21,993 nt of DNA from a virus. A program made the translations under genes and the position numbers. Below are positions 5,608 through 12,300 of this stretch, one piece after another (positions within the stretch are counted from its first letter, which is position 1; the number at the start of each line of letters is the position of its first letter). Below the pieces are notes generated by a model. That model was given only the letters and a program-made list of their open reading frames with translations, made no database searches and had not been told where the DNA came from. The stretch is from positions 1 through 21,993 of the IMG/VR virus record IMGVR_UViG_3300013100_000033; one strand, 5' to 3'.

Positions 5608-8567
5608 GCCGGCAGCGCGAACCCCAGCTTGCCTTCCCGGTGCGCCATCTTCATCGCCTTGGCGAAGGCGTTGCGGTTGGCGATGATCTGCGCCTCGGTC
5701 AGCCCGCGCGCGCTGTGGTCATGGTAGTGATAGCCACCGCCGGACGATCTGCGGTCATTGTCCGCGATCGGGGCGTTCGAGTTGGCGCCCCCGCCGAGCA
5801 ATGAACGCAGCGGTTGCGCCGCCCATGCCGGAAGCACCATTTCGTTCTTGTGCAACTCGGCCAGGGCGCCGTCGAATGGGACGTCGAACCAGCCCCCGGC
5901 AGCAGATGCCATCGGCAGAAAGGACATCGCCCCCGCAACGGCAGACGCTGCGGCCGCCGGCGCCAGTTCGGGACCAACGATAGGGATCGCGGCGGTTGCG
6001 GCGTAAGCGGCTGCACCAGCCTGACCCGCGCTCGATACAACCGATGCGGCGCCATCCGCCCCCTGCGCGGTCCTTTTGAGCAGAAGCGTCGAAAGTTCCT
6101 GGGCGATCCAGTTTTCCAGGATCTTGGCGATGGCGTCGCCGATGGCCTGCTGTACGGTCTGCCAGAGGCCCTTGATCGTGGCGGCGAACCCCTGCTGGAG
6201 GGTGATCATCTTGGCGATGTTCTGGCCCCACCCGGCCGCAACCTGGCTGATGGCCTGCCGCTCGATCGCCGTCCGTTCCAGCGTCGCCCTGCGGTCGATC
6301 TGGGAGAGCTTGGCCTGATGGCTTTGCTCAAGCATCTCAATCTGCTGATTGATCTTCGCAAACGCCGCAGGGTCGCGATTAGGATCGATCAGCGCCTTGC
6401 GCTGGGCGAGCGCCTGCGCCTCGATCTTATAGCGCTGATCTTCGAATTGCTTTTGCTGGGCGAGCAATTGCTGGTTGGTGATGACACCGAGTTGGTTTTG
6501 GAGTTCGGCGTCCTTTTCGGCTTCATCGATCCGCCGCAACTGCATGTCTTCGATATGCTTGAATAGATCGTCCTGGATGCGCCTCTGCTCATCGGCACCG
6601 CGGCGCATGATGTCGGTGATCTGTCGCTCCGCGTCCTGCGCCTGCTTCGACTTGTCGCCATAAGCCCGCTTATAGGCTGCCACGATCTCTGCGGCGATCC
6701 GCTGCATCTCGGGCATGTTACCCTTGGCGGCGTCCAGTTCGCGCTTCAGCGTCGCGATATGGTCGTCGAAGTCCTCCTTCCGAGCGGCGAAGCTGGCGTC
6801 ATAGTACTTCGTCTTGACCGCGATCAGTTCCTCATGGGACAGCTTCACGGTGTCGAGAATATTGCGCCAATAGGCCGCTTCCTCGGCCTTCGACATCTCG
6901 CGGAACGAATTGTCGGCTTCGTCCTCTTCCTGAAGGGCAAGCTTCTTCTCGGACAAGCCCTCCTCGAATTCCGACATGCGAGATTTCGGTTCCTTGGCCT
7001 TGCCCTTCTTGTCCTTGCTGAAGTCGACCGGAGGACCACCGACGGGCGATTGTAGCGTCTCGATCCCCGTCTTCTTAGATGCCGGCGGCGTGATTTGCTG
7101 CATCGCCCATTTGGTAAAATCAGCGGACACGCCGCCGGCCGCCGCGATCTCCTTGGCGGCCTGGATCCGGAAGTTCTGCGCCTCGCGCACAATCGCAGCC
7201 CCGCGCGCTGCGACGACGTTCTGGATCATGGCCATGCCATTGTCCCATGTCTGCGCGATCTTGCCCCATTGCAGACTCAAGGCCTCCTGGACGACGGTGC
7301 CGAGCAAATTGACCTCGGCTTCGATCTTGTCGATCCAGTTTAGGAAGTCCTCATAGGTCGTCTTTACACGCGACCACCACAAAAGGGTCTCAGCGACGAA
7401 GATGTGGTAATTCATCACCATCGTTTCGATGGCGTTGACGAACTGGACCTTGAGGTATGTGCCGTTCTCAGCGACCTGCGCGAAATAGGTCTTCATGGCA
7501 GTCGACCAGTCGCTCGCCTTCTGGCCGCTAGTCGAAAATATGCCACCGAACGCGTCACCGACATCGGCGAGCATGGTCTTCAGAGTCGACAACACCCCAA
7601 CGATGCCATCGAAGATAACCTTCCAGGTTCCGCCTTCGATGTAGCTCTTCGTAACATTCGAGGCGAGCGTATTGAAGTCGTCGACCACCTGCTTGAGCAT
7701 CGGTGCGAATGCAGAAGTCATGGTGTTGCCGAGACCGTCCCATGCCAGCTTCGATTCGTTCACGCTTTCAGCCAGCGCGAGGCCCTTCTTGGTGGCATCC
7801 TCGTTGATGACGCCATATTCTTCCGACTTGCGGTTGAGTTCAGCGAGGCCATCCGCGCCCAGGTTGAGGAACGGGATCATCTGGGCGCCAGCTCGGCCCA
7901 TGGTCTGGAACGCAAGCGCTGCTTTCTCCGGGCCGCCCTCCAATCCCTTAAAGCGGTTCATCACCGCCTCAAGCACTTGCATCTGCGTCGCGCCGTTCTT
8001 GACCTCGATGCCGAGCTTGCGGAAGGAATCCGGAGCCGTCTCGAACTTGCGGTCCATGAGCGTCATGCCGCGGGCGAGCGTGTCGAAGTCGATGCCGGTT
8101 GCAACGGCAGCGCCGCGCAATGCCTGTACCTGTTTCGTCGAGATGCCGAGGATCTGGCTCAAGTGCTCGGTGCGCTCGGCCGCCTCGCCCATCTTCTCGG
8201 CGACCTTCTTGATCTCCTCGACGGCGAACGCCGCCAACAGGAGTTCGCCGAAGCCGAAAACGGCTTCTTTCATCGACACGATTGCTTCAGCGCCTTCCCG
8301 AGCCGACAAGGCCATCTCGCGCAGCGATAGACCCTCTTTCTCTGTCTCCGCTTCCAAAAGGCCCATCTCGGCCGTCATTTCCGCAGTCGAGGCTGCCCCG
8401 GTGGTCATGCTCGCACGGATCTCTGCCGCCAGCGTGTTGAAGCCGGCGTTAAGAGCTTGGAGCGTATCCTGAAGACCGGCCATTTCGGTCTTCGTAAGAT
8501 TGACGGCAGGCGCAACGCCCGACGCATCTGCCGAGATCAGGATCCTCGCTTCGTTGTCACCCGGCAT
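5604..8567 (-). CDS. Tail tape measure protein
   Basis: At 987 residues this is one of the two longest genes here. Tape measure length sets tail length, and at the usual ~1.5 angstrom per residue this predicts a flexible tail of roughly 150 nm. Residues ~139-240 hold the conserved tape-measure core (LGISTKQVQALRGAAVATG). Residues ~550-790 are charged and heptad-like, predicted coiled coil with many Q, K and E. Hydrophobic alanine/glycine-rich segments around residues 840-890 may enter the host membrane. The C-terminus carries the family-typical AGGWFDVPFDGALAELHKNE followed by MVLPAWA. The start ATG lies inside the end of the preceding chaperone frame (11-base overlap), so translation is coupled. 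The stop overlaps the convergent exported-protein gene by four bases. Confidence 0.93.
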   Translation of the reverse strand: MPGDNEARILISADASGVAPAVNLTKTEMAGLQDTLQALNAGFNTLAAEIRASMTTGAASTAEMTAEMGLLEAETEKEGLSLREMALSAREGAEAIVSMKEAVFGFGELLLAAFAVEEIKKVAEKMGEAAERTEHLSQILGISTKQVQALRGAAVATGIDFDTLARGMTLMDRKFETAPDSFRKLGIEVKNGATQMQVLEAVMNRFKGLEGGPEKAALAFQTMGRAGAQMIPFLNLGADGLAELNRKSEEYGVINEDATKKGLALAESVNESKLAWDGLGNTMTSAFAPMLKQVVDDFNTLASNVTKSYIEGGTWKVIFDGIVGVLSTLKTMLADVGDAFGGIFSTSGQKASDWSTAMKTYFAQVAENGTYLKVQFVNAIETMVMNYHIFVAETLLWWSRVKTTYEDFLNWIDKIEAEVNLLGTVVQEALSLQWGKIAQTWDNGMAMIQNVVAARGAAIVREAQNFRIQAAKEIAAAGGVSADFTKWAMQQITPPASKKTGIETLQSPVGGPPVDFSKDKKGKAKEPKSRMSEFEEGLSEKKLALQEEDEADNSFREMSKAEEAAYWRNILDTVKLSHEELIAVKTKYYDASFAARKEDFDDHIATLKRELDAAKGNMPEMQRIAAEIVAAYKRAYGDKSKQAQDAERQITDIMRRGADEQRRIQDDLFKHIEDMQLRRIDEAEKDAELQNQLGVITNQQLLAQQKQFEDQRYKIEAQALAQRKALIDPNRDPAAFAKINQQIEMLEQSHQAKLSQIDRRATLERTAIERQAISQVAAGWGQNIAKMITLQQGFAATIKGLWQTVQQAIGDAIAKILENWIAQELSTLLLKRTAQGADGAASVVSSAGQAGAAAYAATAAIPIVGPELAPAAAASAVAGAMSFLPMASAAGGWFDVPFDGALAELHKNEMVLPAWAAQPLRSLLGGGANSNAPIADNDRRSSGGGYHYHDHSARGLTEAQIIANRNAFAKAMKMAHREGKLGFALPA

Positions 8568-8883
8568 TGGGATTTAGCCCCTTCAACTTTTCAAGGATCG
8601 CGGCGGATGCGGTAAGAGTGTCACCGCCCGCGATCGGCATCGGGACGGCGGCGGCGAGATCGGCGAGCGTCGGTTGGTGCGCATCGATCTCCACCGTCTC
8701 GGCCCGTTCCTCGCGATTGGCATTCTTAAGCAGGTCGACACCGAGCGCCGCAGCGATGTGTAGGGCGGCGATGTTCAGCGGCGGCCCGACGCGCTTCCAC
8801 GACCGGGCCTGTGCATCGACATCCTGCAGGGTCCAATGCTGCTCGATCGCGGCCTTGGAATGACCCTCGAGCCCGGCGCTCAC
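8557..8883 (-). CDS. Second tail assembly chaperone frame (gpT-like), probably made as a -1 frameshift fusion
   Basis: This frame gives 108 residues from GTG 8883, but that start has no ribosome site. The open frame extends upstream past the stop of the preceding chaperone gene (8904-8906) in the -1 register. The extension reads SLTDLIHDLVSAGLEGHS, which looks like real protein continuing into AIEQHWTLQDVDAQARSW. Position between the first chaperone and the tape measure, and this overlap, match the lambda gpG/gpGT arrangement, where a minor fusion product helps build the tail around the tape measure. The product was judged by context and frame, not by recognised motifs. Independent initiation at the GTG, coupled to the upstream stop, is the alternative. 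The stop overlaps the tape measure start. Confidence 0.7.
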   Translation of the reverse strand: MSAGLEGHSKAAIEQHWTLQDVDAQARSWKRVGPPLNIAALHIAAALGVDLLKNANREERAETVEIDAHQPTLADLAAAVPMPIAGGDTLTASAAILEKLKGLNPNAG

Positions 8884-8903
8884 CAGGTCGTGGATGAGAT
8901 CGG

Positions 8904-8961
8904 TCAGGCTTTCTTCGAGGCTCCCGCCGGCTTCGCGGCCACGGGAGCCTTCGCTTCCCCC
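8904..8961 (-). other. Candidate -1 programmed frameshift region between the chaperone frames
   Basis: Both frames are open here. The zero frame ends in TGA at 8906-8904. The -1 frame is open throughout and leads into the gpT-like sequence. The best slip candidate is the G-run at 8961-8957, read in frame as G GGG GAA; a Gly tRNA on GGG can re-pair perfectly one base back. A second, weaker A-rich candidate (AAG AAA G) lies at 8915-8909 just before the stop. Neither is the lambda heptamer. Confidence 0.5.
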
Positions 8962-9257
8962 GCCGATTTCAGCCCGGATTCCTTGGTGACGTCGAGGAAG
9001 GATGCCTGCATGGCGACGAAATCGTCCATGCCGACATTCGCCTCGAGATAATCGGGCGTCAGTTCCGGATCGATTCGGACGAGCCCGATCGACATCACGT
9101 TGAGCAGGTCGAGTGCGGAGTCTAGGACATCGACAAGGCCGGTGCCGCCCTCGCTGCGCTTCTGGATCGCATCGATGAACGGCGCCGCCTTGCGGAGATC
9201 GCCCAGCTTGTAGGGCGCGATATCGAAGTCGCGCCCCAAGATGGTGAGCTTGGCCAT
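8904..9257 (-). CDS. Tail assembly chaperone (gpG-like)
   Basis: A 117-residue protein starting MAKLTILGRDFDIAPYKLGD, located between the tail tube and tape measure genes as tail assembly chaperones always are. It is mostly predicted alpha-helical, with an acidic middle (VDVLDSALDLLNVM) and an alanine/lysine-rich tail (APVAAKPAGASKKA). The chosen ATG at 9257 overlaps the TAA stop of the tail tube gene by one base (TAATG), so it is read by coupled re-initiation. An in-frame start six codons upstream lies inside the tail tube gene and has no ribosome site. The 3' end is the probable frameshift region. A minor product should continue into the next frame. Similar chaperones coat the tape measure before tube assembly; that role is by family analogy. 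Confidence 0.75.
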   Translation of the reverse strand: MAKLTILGRDFDIAPYKLGDLRKAAPFIDAIQKRSEGGTGLVDVLDSALDLLNVMSIGLVRIDPELTPDYLEANVGMDDFVAMQASFLDVTKESGLKSAGEAKAPVAAKPAGASKKA

Positions 9258-10018
9258 TACTGCGCCGAGCCCCACTTCAGGACGTTGCCCGACGCGTCGG
9301 CAAACGCCGAGAAATCGAGTTCCGGGATCATGAAGTCGTCGATCTTGGTCTGGAGCGACAGCTTCGACGACACGCAGGCATACAGCGTGAGCGCCAGGCC
9401 GTTACCGCCGAGTTGGTTGAAGAAGTCGGCGCGGAAGGTCGGTGCCTGGCCCATGGCGACGTTCTGGACCAGCGACGTCTTCGCGACGGTCGAGGTCGCG
9501 GTGTACTGGTAATTGATGAAGACCAACTGTCCGGTGTCCGCCGCGGCAAAGGTGTAGACGCCGGTGGCGACGCTGTACTGGCCGGTCGCAGGGGCGGAGG
9601 CGACGCGCGTCATCGGGTTGCCCTGGGCGTTACGGACACCAAGGTCGGCCGACCACGTGCCGGAACCAGGAACGGTCGGCGTGATCTGAAAGGGCGTCGC
9701 CGGGATCGTCGCGCCGGTCGTGTCGACGACGTTGCTCAAGAGGCTCGACGTCATCGTCTGGCCAAAGAACAGTGAGTTGAGGATCGCGCCGTTGAACTGG
9801 CCATATTTGGCCTTGCCGGTGATCTTCATCTTGCCGCGGCCGACGGCGACCGGGAACTGGTTCGAGCCGTAGAGCTCCTTGATGTCGCCCGAGATGTCGA
9901 TCGACACTTCCTGCGTCACCGCCAACATGAGCGGGGTCGGGTTCGCCACTGCGGCGCCCGTGGCATCGAAGGTCGGCGTGCCCCACAGCACGCCGGCACC
10001 AAAATTGTACATTGCCAT
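9257..10018 (-). CDS. Major tail tube protein
   Basis: A 253-residue beta-rich protein that would polymerise as stacked hexamer rings into the non-contractile tail tube. It starts MAMYNFGAGVLWGTPTF. Supporting blocks are VTQEVSIDISGDIKELYGSN, then GKMKITGKAKYGQFNGAILN, which resemble siphophage tube subunits, and YSVATGVYTFAAADTGQLVF, which looks like a surface beta insertion (residues ~100-180). It sits between the tail terminator region and the chaperones, the standard place. AAAGGA eight bases before ATG 10018 is a good ribosome site, in keeping with a high-copy protein. The third codon is also ATG, so the start could be two residues later. The stop overlaps the chaperone start (TAATG). 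Confidence 0.82.
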   Translation of the reverse strand: MAMYNFGAGVLWGTPTFDATGAAVANPTPLMLAVTQEVSIDISGDIKELYGSNQFPVAVGRGKMKITGKAKYGQFNGAILNSLFFGQTMTSSLLSNVVDTTGATIPATPFQITPTVPGSGTWSADLGVRNAQGNPMTRVASAPATGQYSVATGVYTFAAADTGQLVFINYQYTATSTVAKTSLVQNVAMGQAPTFRADFFNQLGGNGLALTLYACVSSKLSLQTKIDDFMIPELDFSAFADASGNVLKWGSAQ

Positions 10019-10046
10019 GTCAGAAATCCTTTCTCAGATCGGTAGG

Positions 10047-10289
10047 TTAGGCAGCCGAGAAGCCGGCGCGGGTGAGTTGGAGACGCTCGTCATCGCTGAG
10101 ATCGTCGGGAGCAGTCAGGGCACCGTCGACGACCTCGATCTCGCGACCGGTCGAGAAGTAGATCGCGGTGACGTGCTCGGGCGCCGTGAAGGTGTTCGGC
10201 AGCTTCGTGGGAGATGCGGCCGACGCAGCGGTGGCATCGGTGGTTGCCGGCGCGGCAATATCCGCGTCGGGCGATTCGGCCTTGGCCAT
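10047..10289 (-). CDS. Small protein of unknown function between tail terminator and tail tube genes
   Basis: An 80-residue protein. The first ~30 residues are a low-complexity alanine/threonine/proline tract. The rest is more ordered, with the block VTAIYFSTGREIEVVDGALT, then LSDDERLQLTRAGFSAA. GGAGAA seven bases before ATG 10289 is a good ribosome site. The gene is collinear with both neighbours (15- and 28-base gaps), so it is very likely expressed with the virion genes. I do not recognise a family. Small proteins at this location may be minor tail or neck parts or assembly factors. There is no signal peptide, membrane segment or cysteine. Confidence 0.7.
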   Translation of the reverse strand: MAKAESPDADIAAPATTDATAASAASPTKLPNTFTAPEHVTAIYFSTGREIEVVDGALTAPDDLSDDERLQLTRAGFSAA

Positions 10290-10304
10290 GTCTCGGTTCT
10301 CCGT

Positions 10305-10733
10305 TCAGGGAAGGATGACGGTGATCGGCACGATGAGCATGGCCTGACCGTCGAGGTCGCCGTTATCCTTGTGGATCGTGCCGTCGATGAATGCCCGATA
10401 GGCGAGTCCGCCAAGCGTCTGCCGCGCGCCGGGGAGCGCGGGCCGAAACTTGGCCTCAAGCGCGTCGAGGATATCGTTGCTGGTCTGCGCAGGCGTCGCG
10501 GCCTGGTCCTTGCCGCCGCGGTGGTAGATGATCCAGTTGGCGCGGACGGTGCGCTTGTCGAGTTGGCCGTCGATCGAGACCACGGATTCACCCGCCTCGA
10601 CCTGATATAGCGATGGCGAGGGAGCCTTGTCCCACACCTTCAATCGGCGCGATCGCTCCGCGAATTGCTCGCCAGAGCCCCAGGAGACGTCGCTGAGCGC
10701 CAACAGGGCGTCGAACACAGCATTGCGGCTCAT
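10305..10733 (-). CDS. Tail terminator / tail completion protein
   Basis: A 142-residue protein, MSRNAVFDALLALSDVSWGS onward, ending GQAMLIVPITVILP. Size, the N-terminal helix followed by a beta-rich body, and its position right after the gp10-like gene and before the tail tube fit the DUF3168/gpU-like tail terminators, which cap the finished tube and join it to the neck. The block LYQVEAGESVVSIDGQ, then VRANWIIYHRGGKD, forms the expected beta strands. Its ATG overlaps the gp10-like stop (ATGA), so translation is coupled. The assignment rests mainly on context and shape and could be a neighbouring neck protein type instead. Confidence 0.65.
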   Translation of the reverse strand: MSRNAVFDALLALSDVSWGSGEQFAERSRRLKVWDKAPSPSLYQVEAGESVVSIDGQLDKRTVRANWIIYHRGGKDQAATPAQTSNDILDALEAKFRPALPGARQTLGGLAYRAFIDGTIHKDNGDLDGQAMLIVPITVILP

Positions 10734-11224
10734 TGGCCTAGCGCCTGCTGTGCGCCCCTCAGGGCGGCTTGTCTGAGGCCTTCCACGATGTCGCCGGCCT
10801 GGTCCGCGAGGGACGATCTTAAAAACGACCTCTCGGGCATCTGGGAGCCGGGGTGATGCACGATCTTGGCGAACACGGTCTTGCCGCCAATCGCGAACGC
10901 CAGCGCCTCGGCCTTGTTCGGGACGATATCGTGTGGCGGCGTCCGGCCGCCATATTCATGGATCGCGGCGTATTTGACGTCGCCGGCGGAGAAGACCTCG
11001 CCGACGACGACATCACCATCCGTGTGCGTTTCTCGCTGTATCGACTGCGCGAGCTTGCCGCTGCGCTGCTTCAAGACCTGGCCGTGCAACTTGTCATTGA
11101 TGACGTGCTGCTGAAGGTTGATCGTCAGTTGCTTCATTTTGGTCGCAACCGCCGCGATGACCTGTGCCGGCATCGCATCGACTCCCGCGAGCAGCCTGCC
11201 CGCATCAAGTTCCGCAGTCAGCAT
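10730..11224 (-). CDS. HK97 gp10-like head-tail joining protein
   Basis: A 164-residue protein of the HK97 gp10-like (phage tail-component/neck) family. The hallmark blocks are all present: RSGKLAQSIQ near residue 55, VKYAAIHEYGG near residues 83-93, and the C-terminal MPERSFLRSSLAD near residues 128-140. Proteins of this kind act in the neck between connector and tail. The start ATG lies inside the last codons of the gp6-like gene (overlap ATGCTGA), and the stop overlaps the next gene as ATGA. It is therefore held in a tight coupled set of three cistrons. Confidence in the family is high; its exact place in the virion is from analogy. Confidence 0.87.
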   Translation of the reverse strand: MLTAELDAGRLLAGVDAMPAQVIAAVATKMKQLTINLQQHVINDKLHGQVLKQRSGKLAQSIQRETHTDGDVVVGEVFSAGDVKYAAIHEYGGRTPPHDIVPNKAEALAFAIGGKTVFAKIVHHPGSQMPERSFLRSSLADQAGDIVEGLRQAALRGAQQALGQ

Positions 11225-11781
11225 AGCGGCGCGCCCGGAACATAGTTCTGCAACCGCGCCATGATGGCCTTGTGCATCGCCTCACGGCTGAACGCGACGG
11301 TGGTCTGACCGCCGCTCGAATGGCTGGTCTCGCCGATATGGGTCCGGGAGGTGTAGGCCTCGCCGACCAGTTCGGTCACGGCGAGCGCGAGGTCAGCCGG
11401 GACGGTGTCATAGCCGGCGGTGTAGATCACCTTGACCATGTCGTTATACGGCATGCGGACGCCGACCAGGATCAGGCTGCGGCCGTCGGTGCCGACGCCA
11501 TAGGTCGCGTCGGTGACGTCGACGAAGGTGTCGATCGTGGTGCCAGCCCATGAGATCGACTGGATCGATTGGACCGGCCAGCTGCGCAGCAGGAAGCGCG
11601 AGCCCCCGGTGCCGCGATAGGTCTCGGTGTGGGTCGCGGTCAGAATCTTGCGGTTGAGGCTGTTCTCGACGAACGCCGAGACTTGGGTCACGAGGTCGGT
11701 CAGCAGGGGATCGTCATTGCTCGTCGAGATGTTGAGCCAATTCTTGACCGCCGCGAGCGTGGTCAGATCCCCTGCCGCCAT
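11218..11781 (-). CDS. gp6-like head-tail connector protein
   Basis: A 187-residue protein of the gp6-like connector group (HK97 gp6 / phage connector families). It begins with the typical short helical opening LTTLAAVKNWLNIS, then DPLLTDLVTQVSAFVENSLN, a beta-rich middle including TYGVGTDGRSLILVG, and a helical C-terminus (LALAVTELVGEAYTSR). Such proteins form a ring under the portal and seal the head. The ATG at 11781 follows the stop of the upstream gene by four bases, with AAGG about nine bases ahead. It is the first of three coupled genes. Two residues before the end lies the only cysteine. Confidence 0.87.
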   Translation of the reverse strand: MAAGDLTTLAAVKNWLNISTSNDDPLLTDLVTQVSAFVENSLNRKILTATHTETYRGTGGSRFLLRSWPVQSIQSISWAGTTIDTFVDVTDATYGVGTDGRSLILVGVRMPYNDMVKVIYTAGYDTVPADLALAVTELVGEAYTSRTHIGETSHSSGGQTTVAFSREAMHKAIMARLQNYVPGAPLC

Positions 11782-11785
11782 CGTG

Positions 11786-12211
11786 TCAGGCCTTCTTCGC
11801 CGTGACGAAGCGGAAGCCGTGACCCATCAGGTCGGCAGCCGCCGCCGGAGGGACATGGACCGCGCCGTCATCGTCGGGCACATAGGAGGTGCCATCCCAG
11901 GAACAGCCGGCCAGGTCGTCGTTATGCATGAGGACGAGGCCGCCGTCATAGACGGGCTCCTCGGCCACTTCGACGGGCTCGTCGGCGACGACCGCGGGCG
12001 CTTCCTCGACCGGATCGGTTAGTTCGGCGATCGCGGCTTCGATCACGGGAATTGCGGTGACGCGCTGGTCGTCGCCTTTGCCCTGTTCGGCGGCAAGCAC
12101 GAGCTTGCGCGAGGGCAGGTCGAGCGTCGCAAGTTCGTCGGTCATCGCGGCGATGCTCATCGATGCGATCTCGTCGGCGCGCGACTCGTCGATGCTGATC
12201 AGGTCAGCCAT
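11786..12211 (-). CDS. Unknown protein between capsid and connector genes
   Basis: A 141-residue acidic protein. Residues 1-65 are predicted helical (MADLISIDESRADEIASMSI). Residues ~67-88 form a proline/glutamate/valine linker (EEAPAVVADEPVEVAEEPV). Residues 89-141 form a compact-looking C-terminal unit, CSWDGTSYVPDDDGAVHVPP followed by a short helix and GFRFVTAKK. The start ATG 12211 has GGAG seven bases ahead. A longer in-frame start inside the capsid gene has no support. It is the first gene after the strong terminator, so its dose should be far below that of capsid. It could be a minor head or neck protein. I do not recognise a family. The HVPPAAAADLMGHGF motif resembles VPVGDAQVLLANGW in the small head gene at 15622, a possible shared fold. 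Confidence 0.75.
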   Translation of the reverse strand: MADLISIDESRADEIASMSIAAMTDELATLDLPSRKLVLAAEQGKGDDQRVTAIPVIEAAIAELTDPVEEAPAVVADEPVEVAEEPVYDGGLVLMHNDDLAGCSWDGTSYVPDDDGAVHVPPAAAADLMGHGFRFVTAKKA

Positions 12212-12224
12212 TGGAATTCTCCGG

Positions 12225-12257
12225 AAAAATGGCCCCGCCGTTTGCCGCGGCGGGGCC
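12225..12257 (-). terminator. Intrinsic terminator directly after the capsid gene
   Basis: On the minus strand a perfect 10-bp stem, GGCCCCGCCG paired with CGGCGGGGCC, encloses a 7-base loop and is followed by ATTTTT. It begins about 45 bases after the capsid stop and ends 14 bases before the next start codon. It is the strongest terminator-like structure in the window. Confidence 0.88.
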
Positions 12258-12300
12258 AGGATCGGCCCGAGCAAGGGATGGAACTCGGGCGGGAGGCTCG

